64,000 bases of DNA from Rhizobium vallis (GCF_003985155.1 NZ_ML133691.1:62001-126000); one strand, 5' to 3'. Shown: positions 44,037-52,718, counted from the stretch's first letter. The notes: generated by a model from the letters alone, not told the origin. Numbers and translations: made by a program.

Positions 44037-44564
44037 TTACTTGTTCAGTTCCTTGGCCATCTCGAGATGATGTTCCAGGGCAGGCCGCGTACTTGCGGCC
44101 CATGCCTTCAATTGGGGATCGTCCCCTTCGTTGCCGTAGCGCTTGAAGAGATCGACCGCGTCTTCATGGGCAGATTCCTGATCCGAATGATATTGCTTGT
44201 TGAAATCCTTTCCCTGCAGGCCGTTCAGCTTTTCGAGCATGCTTTGCTGATCGGAGGTCATGGCGCTGGGGAGCGCTGCTTTGACATTGCCGCTTGAGAC
44301 CAGCGCCTTGAGTTCCTCTGTGGTCTTCTGATGGTCGGTGACCATCTGCTGCGCGAAGGCTTTTGTCGTATCGTCGCCGCGCTCGAGGGCAAGCTTGCTG
44401 GAGGCGATTTCGAACATATCGCTCGTGGCCGCTTCCTGCACGAAATCTCCAGTTTTAGGAGGGATGCCAATCAGGGAATTGACGCCCGTCTTTTCGGCGG
44501 TGGATTGTGCGAAGGCAGGGACGGCGAGGGACAGGGCGAGCGAGGCGATTACAAGGCGTTTCAT
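44037..44564 (-). CDS. DUF4142 exported stress protein
   Basis: A 175-residue protein with a signal peptide (MKRLVIASLALSLAVPAFAQ) and the DUF4142 helical ferritin-like fold (TGDFVQEAATSDMFEIASSKLALERGDDTTKAFAQQMVTDHQ). CAGGAGATTCCG precedes the ATG. DUF4142 proteins are frequent in alphaproteobacterial stress regulons; the biochemical role is not known. An EcfG-like site (GGTT variant) lies 28 bases upstream, so general stress control is likely. Confidence 0.85.
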   Translation of the reverse strand: MKRLVIASLALSLAVPAFAQSTAEKTGVNSLIGIPPKTGDFVQEAATSDMFEIASSKLALERGDDTTKAFAQQMVTDHQKTTEELKALVSSGNVKAALPSAMTSDQQSMLEKLNGLQGKDFNKQYHSDQESAHEDAVDLFKRYGNEGDDPQLKAWAASTRPALEHHLEMAKELNK

Positions 44565-44592
44565 CGGAATCTCCTGGGTTGCTGAGCCGCCA

Positions 44593-44617
44593 AACCTCCG
44601 GGCAAGCCGAGAGTTCC
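44593..44617 (-). promoter_or_regulatory. EcfG-like promoter (GGTT variant) for DUF4142 gene
   Basis: Minus strand: GGAAC, 16 bases, GGTT; the start codon is 28 bases downstream. Confidence 0.6.
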
Positions 44618-44913
44618 GGCTGGCCCGGAGGTTTCTGCTTTTTGATGATGCTGACTGCCGCTCGCCCAGAGGACGAATTTCATTTCCTCACGCTTTCGAC
44701 GCCTTCCTGGCTTCGAGCCGATTGCAACGAAATCATCCTTCTGCAGTTGGGCTCCTTTCGGGACATGTGCGTCATAGATGCAACCGTCACCAAACGTGGG
44801 AAGGCACTATCGATGATATTGGTAGAGCCTGGGGAGCCGCTTGTGACTGCGTTCGTTATCTCGAAGTAAGCGAAGAAAACGGACGTCTAAAGTGTCGGCC
44901 GATATCATTCGGG
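44618..44913. other. intergenic region with an unassigned short frame
   Basis: About 300 bases. A plus-strand frame 44645-44869 (74 residues, ending TKRGKALSMILVEPGEPLVT...) has some coding character but no ribosome site; I do not call it. Confidence 0.25.
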
Positions 44914-44938
44914 GGAACTTAGAATGAAGTGGGAAGTT
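44914..44938 (+). promoter_or_regulatory. EcfG-like site (AGTT variant) upstream of 45055 gene
   Basis: GGAAC, 16 bases, AGTT; 117 bases before the next start codon. Weaker than the others by distance. Confidence 0.4.
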
Positions 44939-45054
44939 CGGAGTTCGAGATGAACTTGAACAACGTCGTCGATAGCTGAGGCGTCGGTCCACGAACCGCT
45001 GCGGTTTCTGCTTCCGTGGTGCCCGCCGCGTCGATGTCAATTTCCGAGGCGTAG

Positions 45055-45300
45055 ATGTCTACGAACCCATCCATCAACGAACCGGTTAAAGAGCTTACCT
45101 CTCGCCTTGGGGCGATGACGGATGATGAGTTGTTCATACTTATGAACGACTTGGAACAAGCGAGCGAGGCTGCCGGGGACGACGCGATCGAAGAGATTCT
45201 TCCCCGGATCGCCTTGACTGAAAGCGAAATCGAACGGCGCTATCCCGGCGAGCTGCTCGCACCCTATCGTGACTGGAAGCAAAGACAACCGCTGCTGTGA
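45055..45300 (+). CDS. small acidic hypothetical protein
   Basis: An 81-residue helical protein (TSRLGAMTDDELFILMNDLEQ, ending YRDWKQRQPLL). GAGGC precedes the ATG weakly. I do not recognise it. The next small gene follows by about 55 bases, so they may be co-expressed. Confidence 0.5.
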   Translation: MSTNPSINEPVKELTSRLGAMTDDELFILMNDLEQASEAAGDDAIEEILPRIALTESEIERRYPGELLAPYRDWKQRQPLL

Positions 45301-45356
45301 CCGCTTCGGCCAACGGAGCGACATCAACAAGGCGAAGAGCCTAGATGGAGCCTTCA

Positions 45357-45617
45357 ATGAGCAGTTCTGAGACAACGACGGACCACCAGGCGATCCGCAA
45401 CTGGGCGGAGGCAAGGAACGGCAGGCCAGCGGTCATCCGGACTGGCGGCAAGGGTGGGATCCTACGCATCGATTTCGGTGAGGAAGAGGAATTCGAGGAG
45501 ATCGGCTGGGAGGAATTCTTCAAGATTTTTGACAAGAATCAGCTCGCCTTTCTTTACCAAGGTGAGACCAAGGAGGGGAAGAAGAGCCGCTTCAACAAAT
45601 TTGTCGAGCGCAGTTAA
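45357..45617 (+). CDS. small acidic hypothetical protein
   Basis: An 86-residue protein with a conserved-looking middle (GKGGILRIDFGEEEEFEEIGWEEFFKIFDKNQLAFLYQ) like small proteins annotated only as hypothetical in rhizobia. GGAG lies six bases before the ATG at 45357, which makes this start better than 45345. No function can be stated. Confidence 0.6.
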   Translation: MSSSETTTDHQAIRNWAEARNGRPAVIRTGGKGGILRIDFGEEEEFEEIGWEEFFKIFDKNQLAFLYQGETKEGKKSRFNKFVERS

Positions 45618-45701
45618 ACCGCTCGACGCGATGCGGAGATCCTCTGAGCATTCTCCGGACGGCTGCTATCCGATCGCTACCTCCCTGTCGGAAAGCGGCG
45701 T

Positions 45702-46497
45702 CTATTTGGAGCCCGAACCCGGCTCGGCCATTTTCGAATGCTGGTGGGCGAGTACGCTTGCCGGAGTGACGTTAGCAACGGCTGCCTGCACCTTGTTCTT
45801 CCAGCCGCTGACCACGTCGCCTTCGCCGTCCATCATTGCATCATAGCCGATTCGGGCGACGTCGCCGGCATCGTCCTTCTTCGCCTGACCGATCGCGGTG
45901 TCCATGAGATCGGCCCGCTGGAAGAACTCGGTCTCGGTCGCGCCGGGCATCAGGCAGCTGACAGTCACGCCAGATTCCTTCAATTCTTCCCGTAAGGCAA
46001 AGGAGAAGCTGTTGATGAAGGCCTTGGTGCCATTATAGACAGCCTGATAAGAGCCCGGCATAAAACCCGCGATGGAGCCTGTCAGCAGGATACGGCCTTC
46101 ACCGCGGCTGCGCATCTGGTTGGCGATTTCATGGATCAGATAGATCGTTCCGGTGATGTTGGTATCGACGACCTTGCGTGCTTTGCCGAAATTCTGGTCG
46201 AGGAAACCCTTGCCGAGACCGCGGCCGGCGTTGGCCATCAGCAGATCGACGGAGCGGCCGCTGGCGGCGATGCGCTCGAGGAGCCGATCCACGCCTTCGA
46301 GCGTGGATCGGCTTCGACCGGATCCACTGTCGTACCGAACTCCTTGAGATTTGTGGCTGCCAGGTTGATGCGCTCCTCATCGGCGGCAATGATCAGATCA
46401 TAGCCGTCCTGCGCTGCGCATTTCGCCAGTTCGTAGCCGATGCCGGTGAGGCGCCGGTGACAACGGCGAGGCCTTTGCCTGAATGATTAGGAACCAC
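45702..46497 (-). pseudogene. SDR-family oxidoreductase, twice frameshifted
   Basis: Three frames together spell one short-chain dehydrogenase. A GTG at 46497 (with GGAG upstream) starts VVPNHSGKGLAVVTGAS. One base appears lost inside the TGxxxGxG motif near 46444-46450. The frame changes again near 46305-46311, and the rest continues as LLMANAGRGLG, the TGSIAGF serine region and YNGTKAF (Y-x-x-x-K) to the TGA at 45702. It lies 12 bases downstream of the alcohol dehydrogenase on the same strand. Two independent indels favour a true pseudogene but do not exclude assembly errors. Confidence 0.8.
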
Positions 46498-46509
46498 GAT
46501 GCTTCTCCT

Positions 46510-47679
46510 TTAAGGTTTCAGAACGACCTTGATGCATCCGTCCTGCTTGTCGCGAAACTTCTTGTAGAGAGCCGGGCCATCTTCCAGCGTACCGCGATGG
46601 GTGATGACGAAGGACGGGTCGATTTCCCCTTTCTGGATACGCTCCATCAGGATTGGCAGGTAATGCTGGACCGGCGTCTGCGCCATCTTGAAGGTCAGGC
46701 CGCGATTGATCGCCGAACCCATCGGGATCTTGTCGAGAAAGCCGCCATAGACGCCGACGATCGAGACCGTGCCGAAGTTGCGGCAGCAGTGGATGGCCTG
46801 GCGCAGCACATGTGGACGGTCGGTTCCCATGAACATCGCGACCTTGATGCGGTCGAGGCGAGAATCCCAGCTGGCGGCCGCCTCGGCTTCGGTTCCCACG
46901 GCATCAATGCAGGCATCGGCCCCGCGACCACCCGTCAGCTCCATGATCTGGTCGTAGATATCCTTGTCCATGAAATCGAGTGCGATGGCGCCCGCAGCCT
47001 GCGCGAGCGCCAGCCGCTCGGGCACCGTATCGATGGCTATCACCCGCTCGGCGCCGAGCAGGAAGGCCGACCGTATCGCCATCTGACCGACCGGGCCACA
47101 GCCCCAGATCACGATCGTATCGCCGGGCTGGATATTGCAGAAATCGGCCGCCATGTAGCCGGTCGGGAAAATATCGGACAGGAACAGCACCTGCTCGTCG
47201 GAAAATCCTTCCGGCACCTTGATCGGCCCGACATCGGCATAGGGCACACGCAGATATTCTGCCTGTCCCCCGGCATAGCCGCCGAGCAGATGTGAATAGC
47301 CGAAAAGGCCCGCCGGCGAATTGCCCCAAAGTTTTGTGACCTTCGCGCGATCGGGGTTGGAGCGCTCGCAGCCGGAATAGAAGCCGCGCTTGCAGAAGAA
47401 ACAGTCGCCACAGGAAATCGTGAACGGCACGACGACGCGGTCGCCGACCTTAAGCTTCATGTTGTCCTTTCCAACCTCCACCACCTCGCCCATGGTCTCA
47501 TGGCCCATGACGTCGCCGCTGTGCATTTCGGGCATGACGCCGTCGTAAAGATGCAGATCGGATCCGCAGATCGCGCAGGCCGTGACTTTGATGATGGCGT
47601 CACGCCCGTCCTCGATCTTCGGATCGGGAACGCTGTCACAACGGATATCATGCTTGCCGTGCCAAGTCAGAGCTCTCAC
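46510..47679 (-). CDS. zinc-dependent alcohol dehydrogenase, FdhA-like
   Basis: A 389-residue medium-chain dehydrogenase. The catalytic zinc ligands are in CAICGSDLH and GHETMGEVVEVG, and structural zinc cysteines are in SCGDCFFCKRGFYSGC. The NAD-binding motif is IWGCGPVGQMAI. The segment organisation is that of glutathione-independent formaldehyde/aldehyde dehydrogenase-like proteins (DUF-type ADH), so aldehyde detoxification is likely. A GTG start at 47679 is supported by AAGGAG. An EcfG-like promoter lies 36 bases upstream, and the SDR pseudogene follows in the same transcript. Confidence 0.92.
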   Translation of the reverse strand: MRALTWHGKHDIRCDSVPDPKIEDGRDAIIKVTACAICGSDLHLYDGVMPEMHSGDVMGHETMGEVVEVGKDNMKLKVGDRVVVPFTISCGDCFFCKRGFYSGCERSNPDRAKVTKLWGNSPAGLFGYSHLLGGYAGGQAEYLRVPYADVGPIKVPEGFSDEQVLFLSDIFPTGYMAADFCNIQPGDTIVIWGCGPVGQMAIRSAFLLGAERVIAIDTVPERLALAQAAGAIALDFMDKDIYDQIMELTGGRGADACIDAVGTEAEAAASWDSRLDRIKVAMFMGTDRPHVLRQAIHCCRNFGTVSIVGVYGGFLDKIPMGSAINRGLTFKMAQTPVQHYLPILMERIQKGEIDPSFVITHRGTLEDGPALYKKFRDKQDGCIKVVLKP

Positions 47680-47715
47680 GATGTTCTCTCCTTGCCGATC
47701 ATCAACGGCGCTTCC

Positions 47716-47740
47716 AACCTCGGCTTGGCGGAAATGTTCC
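47716..47740 (-). promoter_or_regulatory. EcfG-like promoter (GGTT variant) for alcohol dehydrogenase
   Basis: Minus strand: GGAAC, 16 bases, GGTT; start codon 36 bases downstream. Confidence 0.65.
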
Positions 47741-47954
47741 CGCCCACGACCGCACGAAATGATCATCCTTCCCACTCGCTTGGATTTTCGCTCTCCTTAT
47801 CGATATTGCCTCAAACAACATCGAAGGCGCGTTGAGACATGTCGAAACCGCTGCTCAGCGGCTCGTCGGCGTTGCATATTTTGTTTGGCGCGCTCCTCTT
47901 CCAAGGGACGTTCAGGCAAGCCTGCGCACCAACGCAACTGCGCGCATGCTGGGA

Positions 47955-48273
47955 AATTTTAGGCGCAGCAGCCCTATGGAACCAACTGGCTCTGGTCTGT
48001 TGGCGGTTCCGGTGCTTGCCGGTGCCGCCGCCTACGCCGTTGGCGAAGCTTTCAGATGGCCCGTCGGCCTTTCCAGAAAGCCGAAGCACGCAAAAGCCTT
48101 TTACGCGACCTTGGTCGTCGCCTGCATCCTCGGGATGGGCATATTGTTCACGCCGGTCAATCCAGATCATGGGTGCGTTTGTCGTTTCCGGCTGGCTGCG
48201 GCGGCTGGGCTGGGCCTCGACAGCCGCAATGACGGCATGTGTTGTTGGAATGTTCGTGACATTAATCGCTTAG
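47955..48273 (+). pseudogene. Nramp/MntH C-terminal relic
   Basis: The plus strand reads TGSGLLAVPVLAGAAAYAVG then EAFRWPVGLSRKP and KAFYATLVVACILGMG, which is the C-terminal region of a canonical Nramp transporter. After VNP at about 48162 the homology jumps in another frame to GAFVVSGWLRRLGWASTAAM and a stop at 48273, so one or two helices are deleted and the frame is broken. There is no N-terminal part. It is a gene relic unrelated in position to the Nramp-like gene at 28521. Confidence 0.7.
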
Positions 48274-48455
48274 GCCTGCGGCATGAGACGTGCCCAGTCG
48301 GCTTTTCCGGCTCTTTGTCCCTCGTCGCGGCCGGTCGGCCGCCACAGCGTCGGCGCGGCAAAACTTGGGCGCGGAGGTCGCTCCCCTTCATGTCTTTGGC
48401 GGAACTATCGGCCTTGGACAGCTAGCAATCACGACAATTGACTTTGGGCACGCTA
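48274..48455. other. gene-free region
   Basis: Nothing recognisable; short frames only. Confidence 0.3.
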
Positions 48456-48737
48456 TCAATGAACAACAGCGACCACGCGAATCCCGGCCTCAGTTGCAGC
48501 GCGAATGAGTGCGGCTCGCGCTACTTTGGGCTGGGTATTACCCTGAATAGCATCCAGGCACGTTTTTACAGCCGCGACGTATTCCTCGCCATCATCGGTC
48601 GGCCATGCGTTGATCAAGGCATCGGCAACCTCACCCAGTGATCGGACCAGCCGATGTTTTTCTGATCCGCTCATTACAAGCATCAGGGGAGCGAAGCCTT
48701 CCCTACTGCGCCAGTCCACTAAAACGGGTGACCGCAC
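48456..48737 (-). CDS. DUF982 protein
   Basis: A 93-residue protein with the rhizobial DUF982 pattern: a W-P motif (INAWPTDDGEEYVAAVKTCLDAIQG) and a C-terminal ARAALIRAATEAGI helix. A GTG at 48737 starts it. DUF982 proteins are small, plant-associated-bacteria proteins of unknown role, often in multiple plasmid copies. No promoter is evident; a 15-bp inverted repeat lies upstream at 48775-48828. Confidence 0.78.
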   Translation of the reverse strand: MRSPVLVDWRSREGFAPLMLVMSGSEKHRLVRSLGEVADALINAWPTDDGEEYVAAVKTCLDAIQGNTQPKVARAALIRAATEAGIRVVAVVH

Positions 48738-48774
48738 TTCTATTCGTTCTCACCAGAGATCGACAACATAGTGT

Positions 48775-48828
48775 CATCAGGGAGGTTTTGACCAGACTCT
48801 AGCGATGACAACGAAAACCTCCCTGATG
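48775..48828. repeat. 15-bp perfect inverted repeat with 24-base loop
   Basis: Arms 48775-48789 (CATCAGGGAGGTTTT) and 48814-48828 (AAAACCTCCCTGATG). No T run follows. It lies between divergent genes and contains GGGAGG/CCTCCC. Confidence 0.7.
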
Positions 48829-48975
48829 TCCCCGCAAGAGGGATAAGGAGCAACTAACGCAGGTGATTCCGAGGGAAAGGCGGACCTAAGTCGCATTGGC
48901 GGCCTTGGATCCACTGCTCATATACTGGTTTGAGGTAATGTGAAGGTCCGTGGAGGGGCGGATCAGGAGAAGAAT

Positions 48976-49242
48976 ATGAAGTTCGGCCCCAACAATCATG
49001 AAGAGCGCTGTTCGCAAGGCCATAGTGCGGCCGCGACCATCGCAACGATATCAGCCGCTCTTTCCGGCGATCCCGAAATCGACTGCAGCGCCATCGAGAT
49101 CAGAATGCTCGGCCCCGTCGTTGTGCTCGAAGGCTATATAACAAAGGCCGCAGACCGCGACAAAGTCATCGCGCTCGCAGCGATGATCGTCGGCTCTGAA
49201 AACGTCCAGGACCGGATGCTGAGCCGCTTCCCCAGGCAGTAG
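48976..49242 (+). CDS. BON-domain protein
   Basis: An 88-residue protein whose C-terminal two thirds (ATISAALSGDPEIDCSAIEIRMLGPVVVLEGYITKAADRDKVIALAAMIVGSENVQDRM) is a BON (OsmY-type) domain. There is no signal peptide, unlike OsmY, so it may be cytoplasmic. GGAG precedes the ATG at 48976. BON proteins are usually linked to osmotic or general stress; no EcfG consensus is visible upstream. It contains two cysteines near the N-terminus. Confidence 0.75.
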   Translation: MKFGPNNHEERCSQGHSAAATIATISAALSGDPEIDCSAIEIRMLGPVVVLEGYITKAADRDKVIALAAMIVGSENVQDRMLSRFPRQ

Positions 49243-49305
49243 CGAATGGTGTCGGAAAGGTCCGACCATGGGCCTATAGTACCCCCGGCATGAAGTCCGT
49301 GCCTG

Positions 49306-49330
49306 GGAACACATCCTCCATTCCCCGGTT
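49306..49330 (+). promoter_or_regulatory. EcfG-like promoter (GGTT variant) for DUF1236 gene
   Basis: GGAAC, 16 bases, GGTT; ATG 43 bases downstream, after AAAGGAGG. Confidence 0.6.
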
Positions 49331-49372
49331 TAGTCCTGCAGCGGACTAAGCCGCGCCAAAGGAGGATAACCA

Positions 49373-49768
49373 ATGAATATCAAAGCAGTAGGAATCGCAG
49401 CCGGCATGGTACTGGCATCGACGGCAGCCTTCGCGCAGTCATCGACTGTAACCGGCGCGGCGGGTGGTGCTGCAACGGGCGCCATTGTTGGCGGCCCTGT
49501 GGGTGCTGCTGTCGGTGGCATCGTCGGCGGGGTGGCAGGCAGCGTCATTGATCCGCCACCGCAGAAGGTGGTGACCTATGTCCAGCAGGCTCCCGCCCCG
49601 GCTGAACGCGTCGTGGTGAAGGAAAAGGTCGTGGTCGGACAGCCTCTGCCGGAAACCGTCGTCGTAACGCCCATCCCCGATGATCCGAAATACGCATACG
49701 CGATTGTCAACGATCAGCGCGTGATCGTCGAACCTTCGTCTCGGAAGGTTATCCAGGTCATCCAGTGA
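49373..49768 (+). CDS. DUF1236 exported protein with glycine-zipper segment
   Basis: A 131-residue protein: signal peptide to AFAQ, a Gly-rich zipper (GGAATGAIVGGPVGAAVGGIVGG), then a DUF1236-type C-terminus (VVVTPIPDDPKYAYAIVNDQRVIVEPSSRKVIQVIQ). It begins after a near-perfect ribosome site. It probably associates with the outer membrane or periplasm. Downstream is a hairpin terminator. The gene is one of three DUF1236-type sequences in the window. Confidence 0.85.
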   Translation: MNIKAVGIAAGMVLASTAAFAQSSTVTGAAGGAATGAIVGGPVGAAVGGIVGGVAGSVIDPPPQKVVTYVQQAPAPAERVVVKEKVVVGQPLPETVVVTPIPDDPKYAYAIVNDQRVIVEPSSRKVIQVIQ

Positions 49769-49773
49769 CCGAT

Positions 49774-49795
49774 GGACGGCCAAAGCCGTCCTTTT
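49774..49795 (+). terminator. intrinsic terminator after first DUF1236 gene
   Basis: GGACGGC, 4-base loop, GCCGTCC, TTTT; directly after the stop codon. Confidence 0.85.
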
Positions 49796-49869
49796 CCAAC
49801 AACAAGGGCACGCATGCATCGCATGAAAATGCGGGCGGAATCTTGTGCTCGAAATCTCGGAGATTGACT

Positions 49870-50679
49870 ATGAAAAGCAGCCATCTCGCAATGCTCGTGG
49901 CAGCATTGTCGTTGAGCGTATCACCGCTGACAACATTCTCGGCCGGAGCCCAGCAGGACACGCAAACCAAGACCCAGGCCCAGGCCCAGGCCCAGACGGG
50001 CGCGGACTCCGGCGCGCAATCCGGGTCCAGCAAAACCGGGACCGAATGCACCCCCGACGCTTCGGGAGCCTGCCCCGATCAGTCATCGAAGCAGAAGCCC
50101 AGTCAGGGTTCGGAGACCAAGAAGAGTGCTCAGCGGCCTTCGACCGATAGCTCGAGCAGTGGAAGTGCATCCGGCAAGTCCTCGACTGAAACCAAGTCCG
50201 GATCGCAAGACGCCAGCGGTGGCACCACCACCGAACCAAAGCCCGCCGCCAAATCCGGTAGCACGGAAAGTGGTACGGCTACCTCAGGCACGAACAGCAC
50301 TCAAGATGCTAAACCTGCAGAGGGCACGAAGAGTGGCACCACCACGAAAAGCGGCGATACGTCGAAGCAGTCGACCGATCAGAACGCGACGACGACAAAC
50401 AAAAGCTCGTCTGAGACCAACGTCAATATCTCCGTCGAGCAGCAGACGGAAATTCGAGCGGTGGTGAAGGAGGTGCATGTCGCGCCCGTGAAGGAGGTAA
50501 ACTTCACGGTCTCGGTCGGGGCGAAAATCCCGAAGAAGGTACGGCTTGAAAGGCTGCCGTCGCGTGTTGTGAAAATTGTTCCGCAGTACGAAGGCTACCG
50601 CTTCTTCCTTCTGGCGGATGGCCGGATCGTCATTGTCGATCCAGATGCTCTGACGATTGTTTACATCATCGAGGTCTAG
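49870..50679 (+). CDS. DUF1236 exported protein with long Ser/Thr/Lys-rich region
   Basis: A 269-residue protein. Signal peptide (MLVAALSLSVSPLTTFSAGA), then about 150 residues of low-complexity QAQAQ, SGS, TTTK sequence rich in Ser, Thr, Gly and Lys, then the DUF1236 domain (VNFTVSVGAKIPKKVRLERL...VDPDALTIVYIIEV). The low-complexity linker may let the domain reach through the peptidoglycan. GGAG precedes the ATG at 49870; the longer upstream frame is not used. A truncated copy of the domain is at 20661-20843. Function unknown. Confidence 0.8.
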   Translation: MKSSHLAMLVAALSLSVSPLTTFSAGAQQDTQTKTQAQAQAQTGADSGAQSGSSKTGTECTPDASGACPDQSSKQKPSQGSETKKSAQRPSTDSSSSGSASGKSSTETKSGSQDASGGTTTEPKPAAKSGSTESGTATSGTNSTQDAKPAEGTKSGTTTKSGDTSKQSTDQNATTTNKSSSETNVNISVEQQTEIRAVVKEVHVAPVKEVNFTVSVGAKIPKKVRLERLPSRVVKIVPQYEGYRFFLLADGRIVIVDPDALTIVYIIEV

Positions 50680-50687
50680 CACGCGTT

Positions 50688-50715
50688 CCCCGGCGGCGTC
50701 TTGGTCGCCGCCGGG
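50688..50715 (+). repeat. strong hairpin without T run
   Basis: A 10-bp perfect stem (50689-50698 with 50706-50715) separates the DUF1236 and the 50-residue gene; it may attenuate rather than stop transcription. Confidence 0.6.
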
Positions 50716-50731
50716 ACCACAGGAGGGATCA

Positions 50732-50884
50732 ATGATTTATCATGAAGACAAGCGGTCAGGGACCACCTTTCCCATCGTCGTCATCTTGATTGCGATAGTC
50801 GCGATTATCGCCAGCCTCGTTCTGTCATCGGGCCATCAAACATCAGCGCGGGTTTGGGTCCCTGCCAGCTCGGCAGGTCGGTAA
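50732..50884 (+). CDS. 50-residue membrane peptide
   Basis: A small protein with one membrane helix (FPIVVILIAIVAIIASLVLSS). AGGAGGGATCA immediately before the ATG at 50732 shows that it is translated. It follows the DUF1236 gene and a strong hairpin. No family name known to me. Confidence 0.65.
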   Translation: MIYHEDKRSGTTFPIVVILIAIVAIIASLVLSSGHQTSARVWVPASSAGR

Positions 50885-50972
50885 TTTCACTCACAAACTG
50901 AATCAACAGCGTATCCGGATGATAAGAGCTAAGATCGACGCTCGGCGGCAATGCTCAAGGCCCTTCGGGGCT

Positions 50973-51732
50973 TCACTGAGGCGGCTGACCATTCGACGCT
51001 GACATGCCGCCATCGACGGGCATGTTGACCCCGGTAACGAAACGCGCGTCGTCACTGGCCAGGAACGCGATCACCCCGGCGATGTCCTCAGGTTCCGCCG
51101 GCCCCTTCAAAGCAAAGCGTTCGTTGAACTTGGCCAACAGCTCCTCGTCATCCATCATATCCTTCGTCATATCCGAGCGGGTGAGGCTCGGGCACACGGC
51201 GTTCACTCGGACTCCATCCTTCCCGTGGTCCATCGCCATCGCCCGAGTGAGATTCACGACACCACCCTTTGCGGCGTTGTAGGCTGCCATTGACCAGTCG
51301 CCACCAGTCCCCGAAACCGAAGCGACATTTATGATGGAGCCACCGGTCTTCTTCAGGTGAGGCAATGCGGCCCGGCTCGCGAAGAACACGCCGTCGAGAT
51401 CGGTTGCCATAACCTTCCGCCAGTCGGCGGTGGCCAGTTCGTCGACCTTGCCCTCGGCATGAATGCCGGCATTGTTGACGAGGACGTCCAGCCTTCCGAA
51501 ACGGTCGAGTGTTTCCTGCAGAAGTCGGTCGACGTCTTTCTCCGAAGAGACGTCCCCCGCGACGATCAGAATGCGGTCGTTTGCGAAGCCGCTTGCGGCA
51601 TCTTCGAGCTTCTTCCGATGCCGGCCAACGAAGACGACGCTGGCCTGCTCATCGAGGAATCGGGCTGCCGTCGCCCTCCCAATGCCGGAACCGGAACCAG
51701 TTACGATGACGACCTTCTTTGAAACGCTGCAT
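50973..51732 (-). CDS. SDR oxidoreductase, start region out of frame
   Basis: A short-chain dehydrogenase of about 250 residues: KKVVIVTGSGSGIGRATAARF (cofactor motif), NNAGIHAEG, active-site S in VASVSG and Y-x-x-x-K in YNAAKGG, C-terminal GMSASNG. It belongs to the cluster of glucose-dehydrogenase-like SDRs. A perfect EcfG promoter (51771-51795) and AGGAGCGAG precede an ATG at 51732, but that ATG is out of frame with the SDR by one base; the in-frame start at 51875 lies upstream of the promoter. A one-base indel between 51732 and about 51715 is the simplest explanation. Confidence 0.75.
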
Positions 51733-51770
51733 GCTCTCGCTCCTATATCTGGGATTGCTCTCAACGGCCG

Positions 51771-51795
51771 AACGACGCTCGCCGCGTCATGTTCC
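51771..51795 (-). promoter_or_regulatory. EcfG promoter (perfect) for SDR at 50973
   Basis: Minus strand: GGAAC, 16 bases, CGTT. The ATG with a ribosome site is 38 bases downstream. Confidence 0.85.
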
Positions 51796-51819
51796 CCAGG
51801 TAGTGGAACGGAGGTCACC

Positions 51820-52710
51820 TCACGCGGCACCAGAATGGGGCTGCGGCTGTGAAATGTGCGCTTGCTCCCGCGCAAGGGAGCTCAGCATCTGGCGCGCGAC
51901 GCCGGGCGCCACATGATGGGGAAGATGGCCGACGCCCTCGATCAATCTGACGATCGGGCAGGGGTGCTTCTGCCTGAGCCAATCGATATGCCAGGACGGC
52001 TGAATGATGCGATCATCCGTGCCGAACAACACGTGCAGAGGAAGATCGCCGGACAGGTTCGGCAAAAGCTCCATGTCCTCGTTGAAAGCTCGCAGCTCGT
52101 TGGCCATCGTCTCGATCGCGCCTGGATTGACCATATGAGCGGCTGACAGCATCGACAGATGAGGAGGCGAGAGGTTCGGATATGATGAGGATGTCAGGCT
52201 GCGCTCGAGAAAGAAGGCGGCCCATCGGCTGATGACGTGCCTGCGGATCAATGACCCGATCATCGGAGCCGCGGACGCCCGGAGGAGCGGTAGGAGCTTT
52301 AGCGGGACAGGCCTGCAGCAAGGCGAAATAAGCAGCAATCCGCTCACCAGTTCCGGCCGCCGCACAGCCAGATGCAGTGCGAGAGCGCTGCCGATGGAGT
52401 GGGCGACCACAGGAATGCCGCGCAAGCCCAATGCGTCGAGCAACCGCGCGAGCCAGATCGATTGGCCGATAGGTCCCTGTTCCGCCGGAGGAAGTGGATC
52501 GCTGAAGCCGTAACCGGGACGATCGGGCGCCACCATCCGGAATTCGCTCGCCGCAAACGGAAACAGAACTTCTTCGGCCAGGCTGCCGCAGCCATGGAGC
52601 ACAAGTACCGGACTTGAGTTCAAGTCGCCGTTCTCCAGAACATGAACCTGATACTTGCCGACGTGGTAGATCTTGCCGATCCGGGGCGGAAATGCCTGCT
52701 GCTTCAACAT
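51820..52710 (-). CDS. alpha/beta-fold hydrolase
   Basis: A 296-residue alpha/beta hydrolase. The oxyanion segment is VLVLHGCGSLAEE, the nucleophile is S in VVAHSIGSALALH, the acid is probably in LFGTDDRIIQ, and the histidine is in GVGHLPHH. It resembles haloalkane dehalogenase/epoxide hydrolase or carboxylesterase relatives; substrate unknown. The ATG at 52710 is only eight bases after the -10 of an EcfG-like promoter, so translation may be leaderless. Confidence 0.78.
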   Translation of the reverse strand: MLKQQAFPPRIGKIYHVGKYQVHVLENGDLNSSPVLVLHGCGSLAEEVLFPFAASEFRMVAPDRPGYGFSDPLPPAEQGPIGQSIWLARLLDALGLRGIPVVAHSIGSALALHLAVRRPELVSGLLLISPCCRPVPLKLLPLLRASAAPMIGSLIRRHVISRWAAFFLERSLTSSSYPNLSPPHLSMLSAAHMVNPGAIETMANELRAFNEDMELLPNLSGDLPLHVLFGTDDRIIQPSWHIDWLRQKHPCPIVRLIEGVGHLPHHVAPGVARQMLSSLAREQAHISQPQPHSGAA

Positions 52711-52718
52711 AATCCAAC

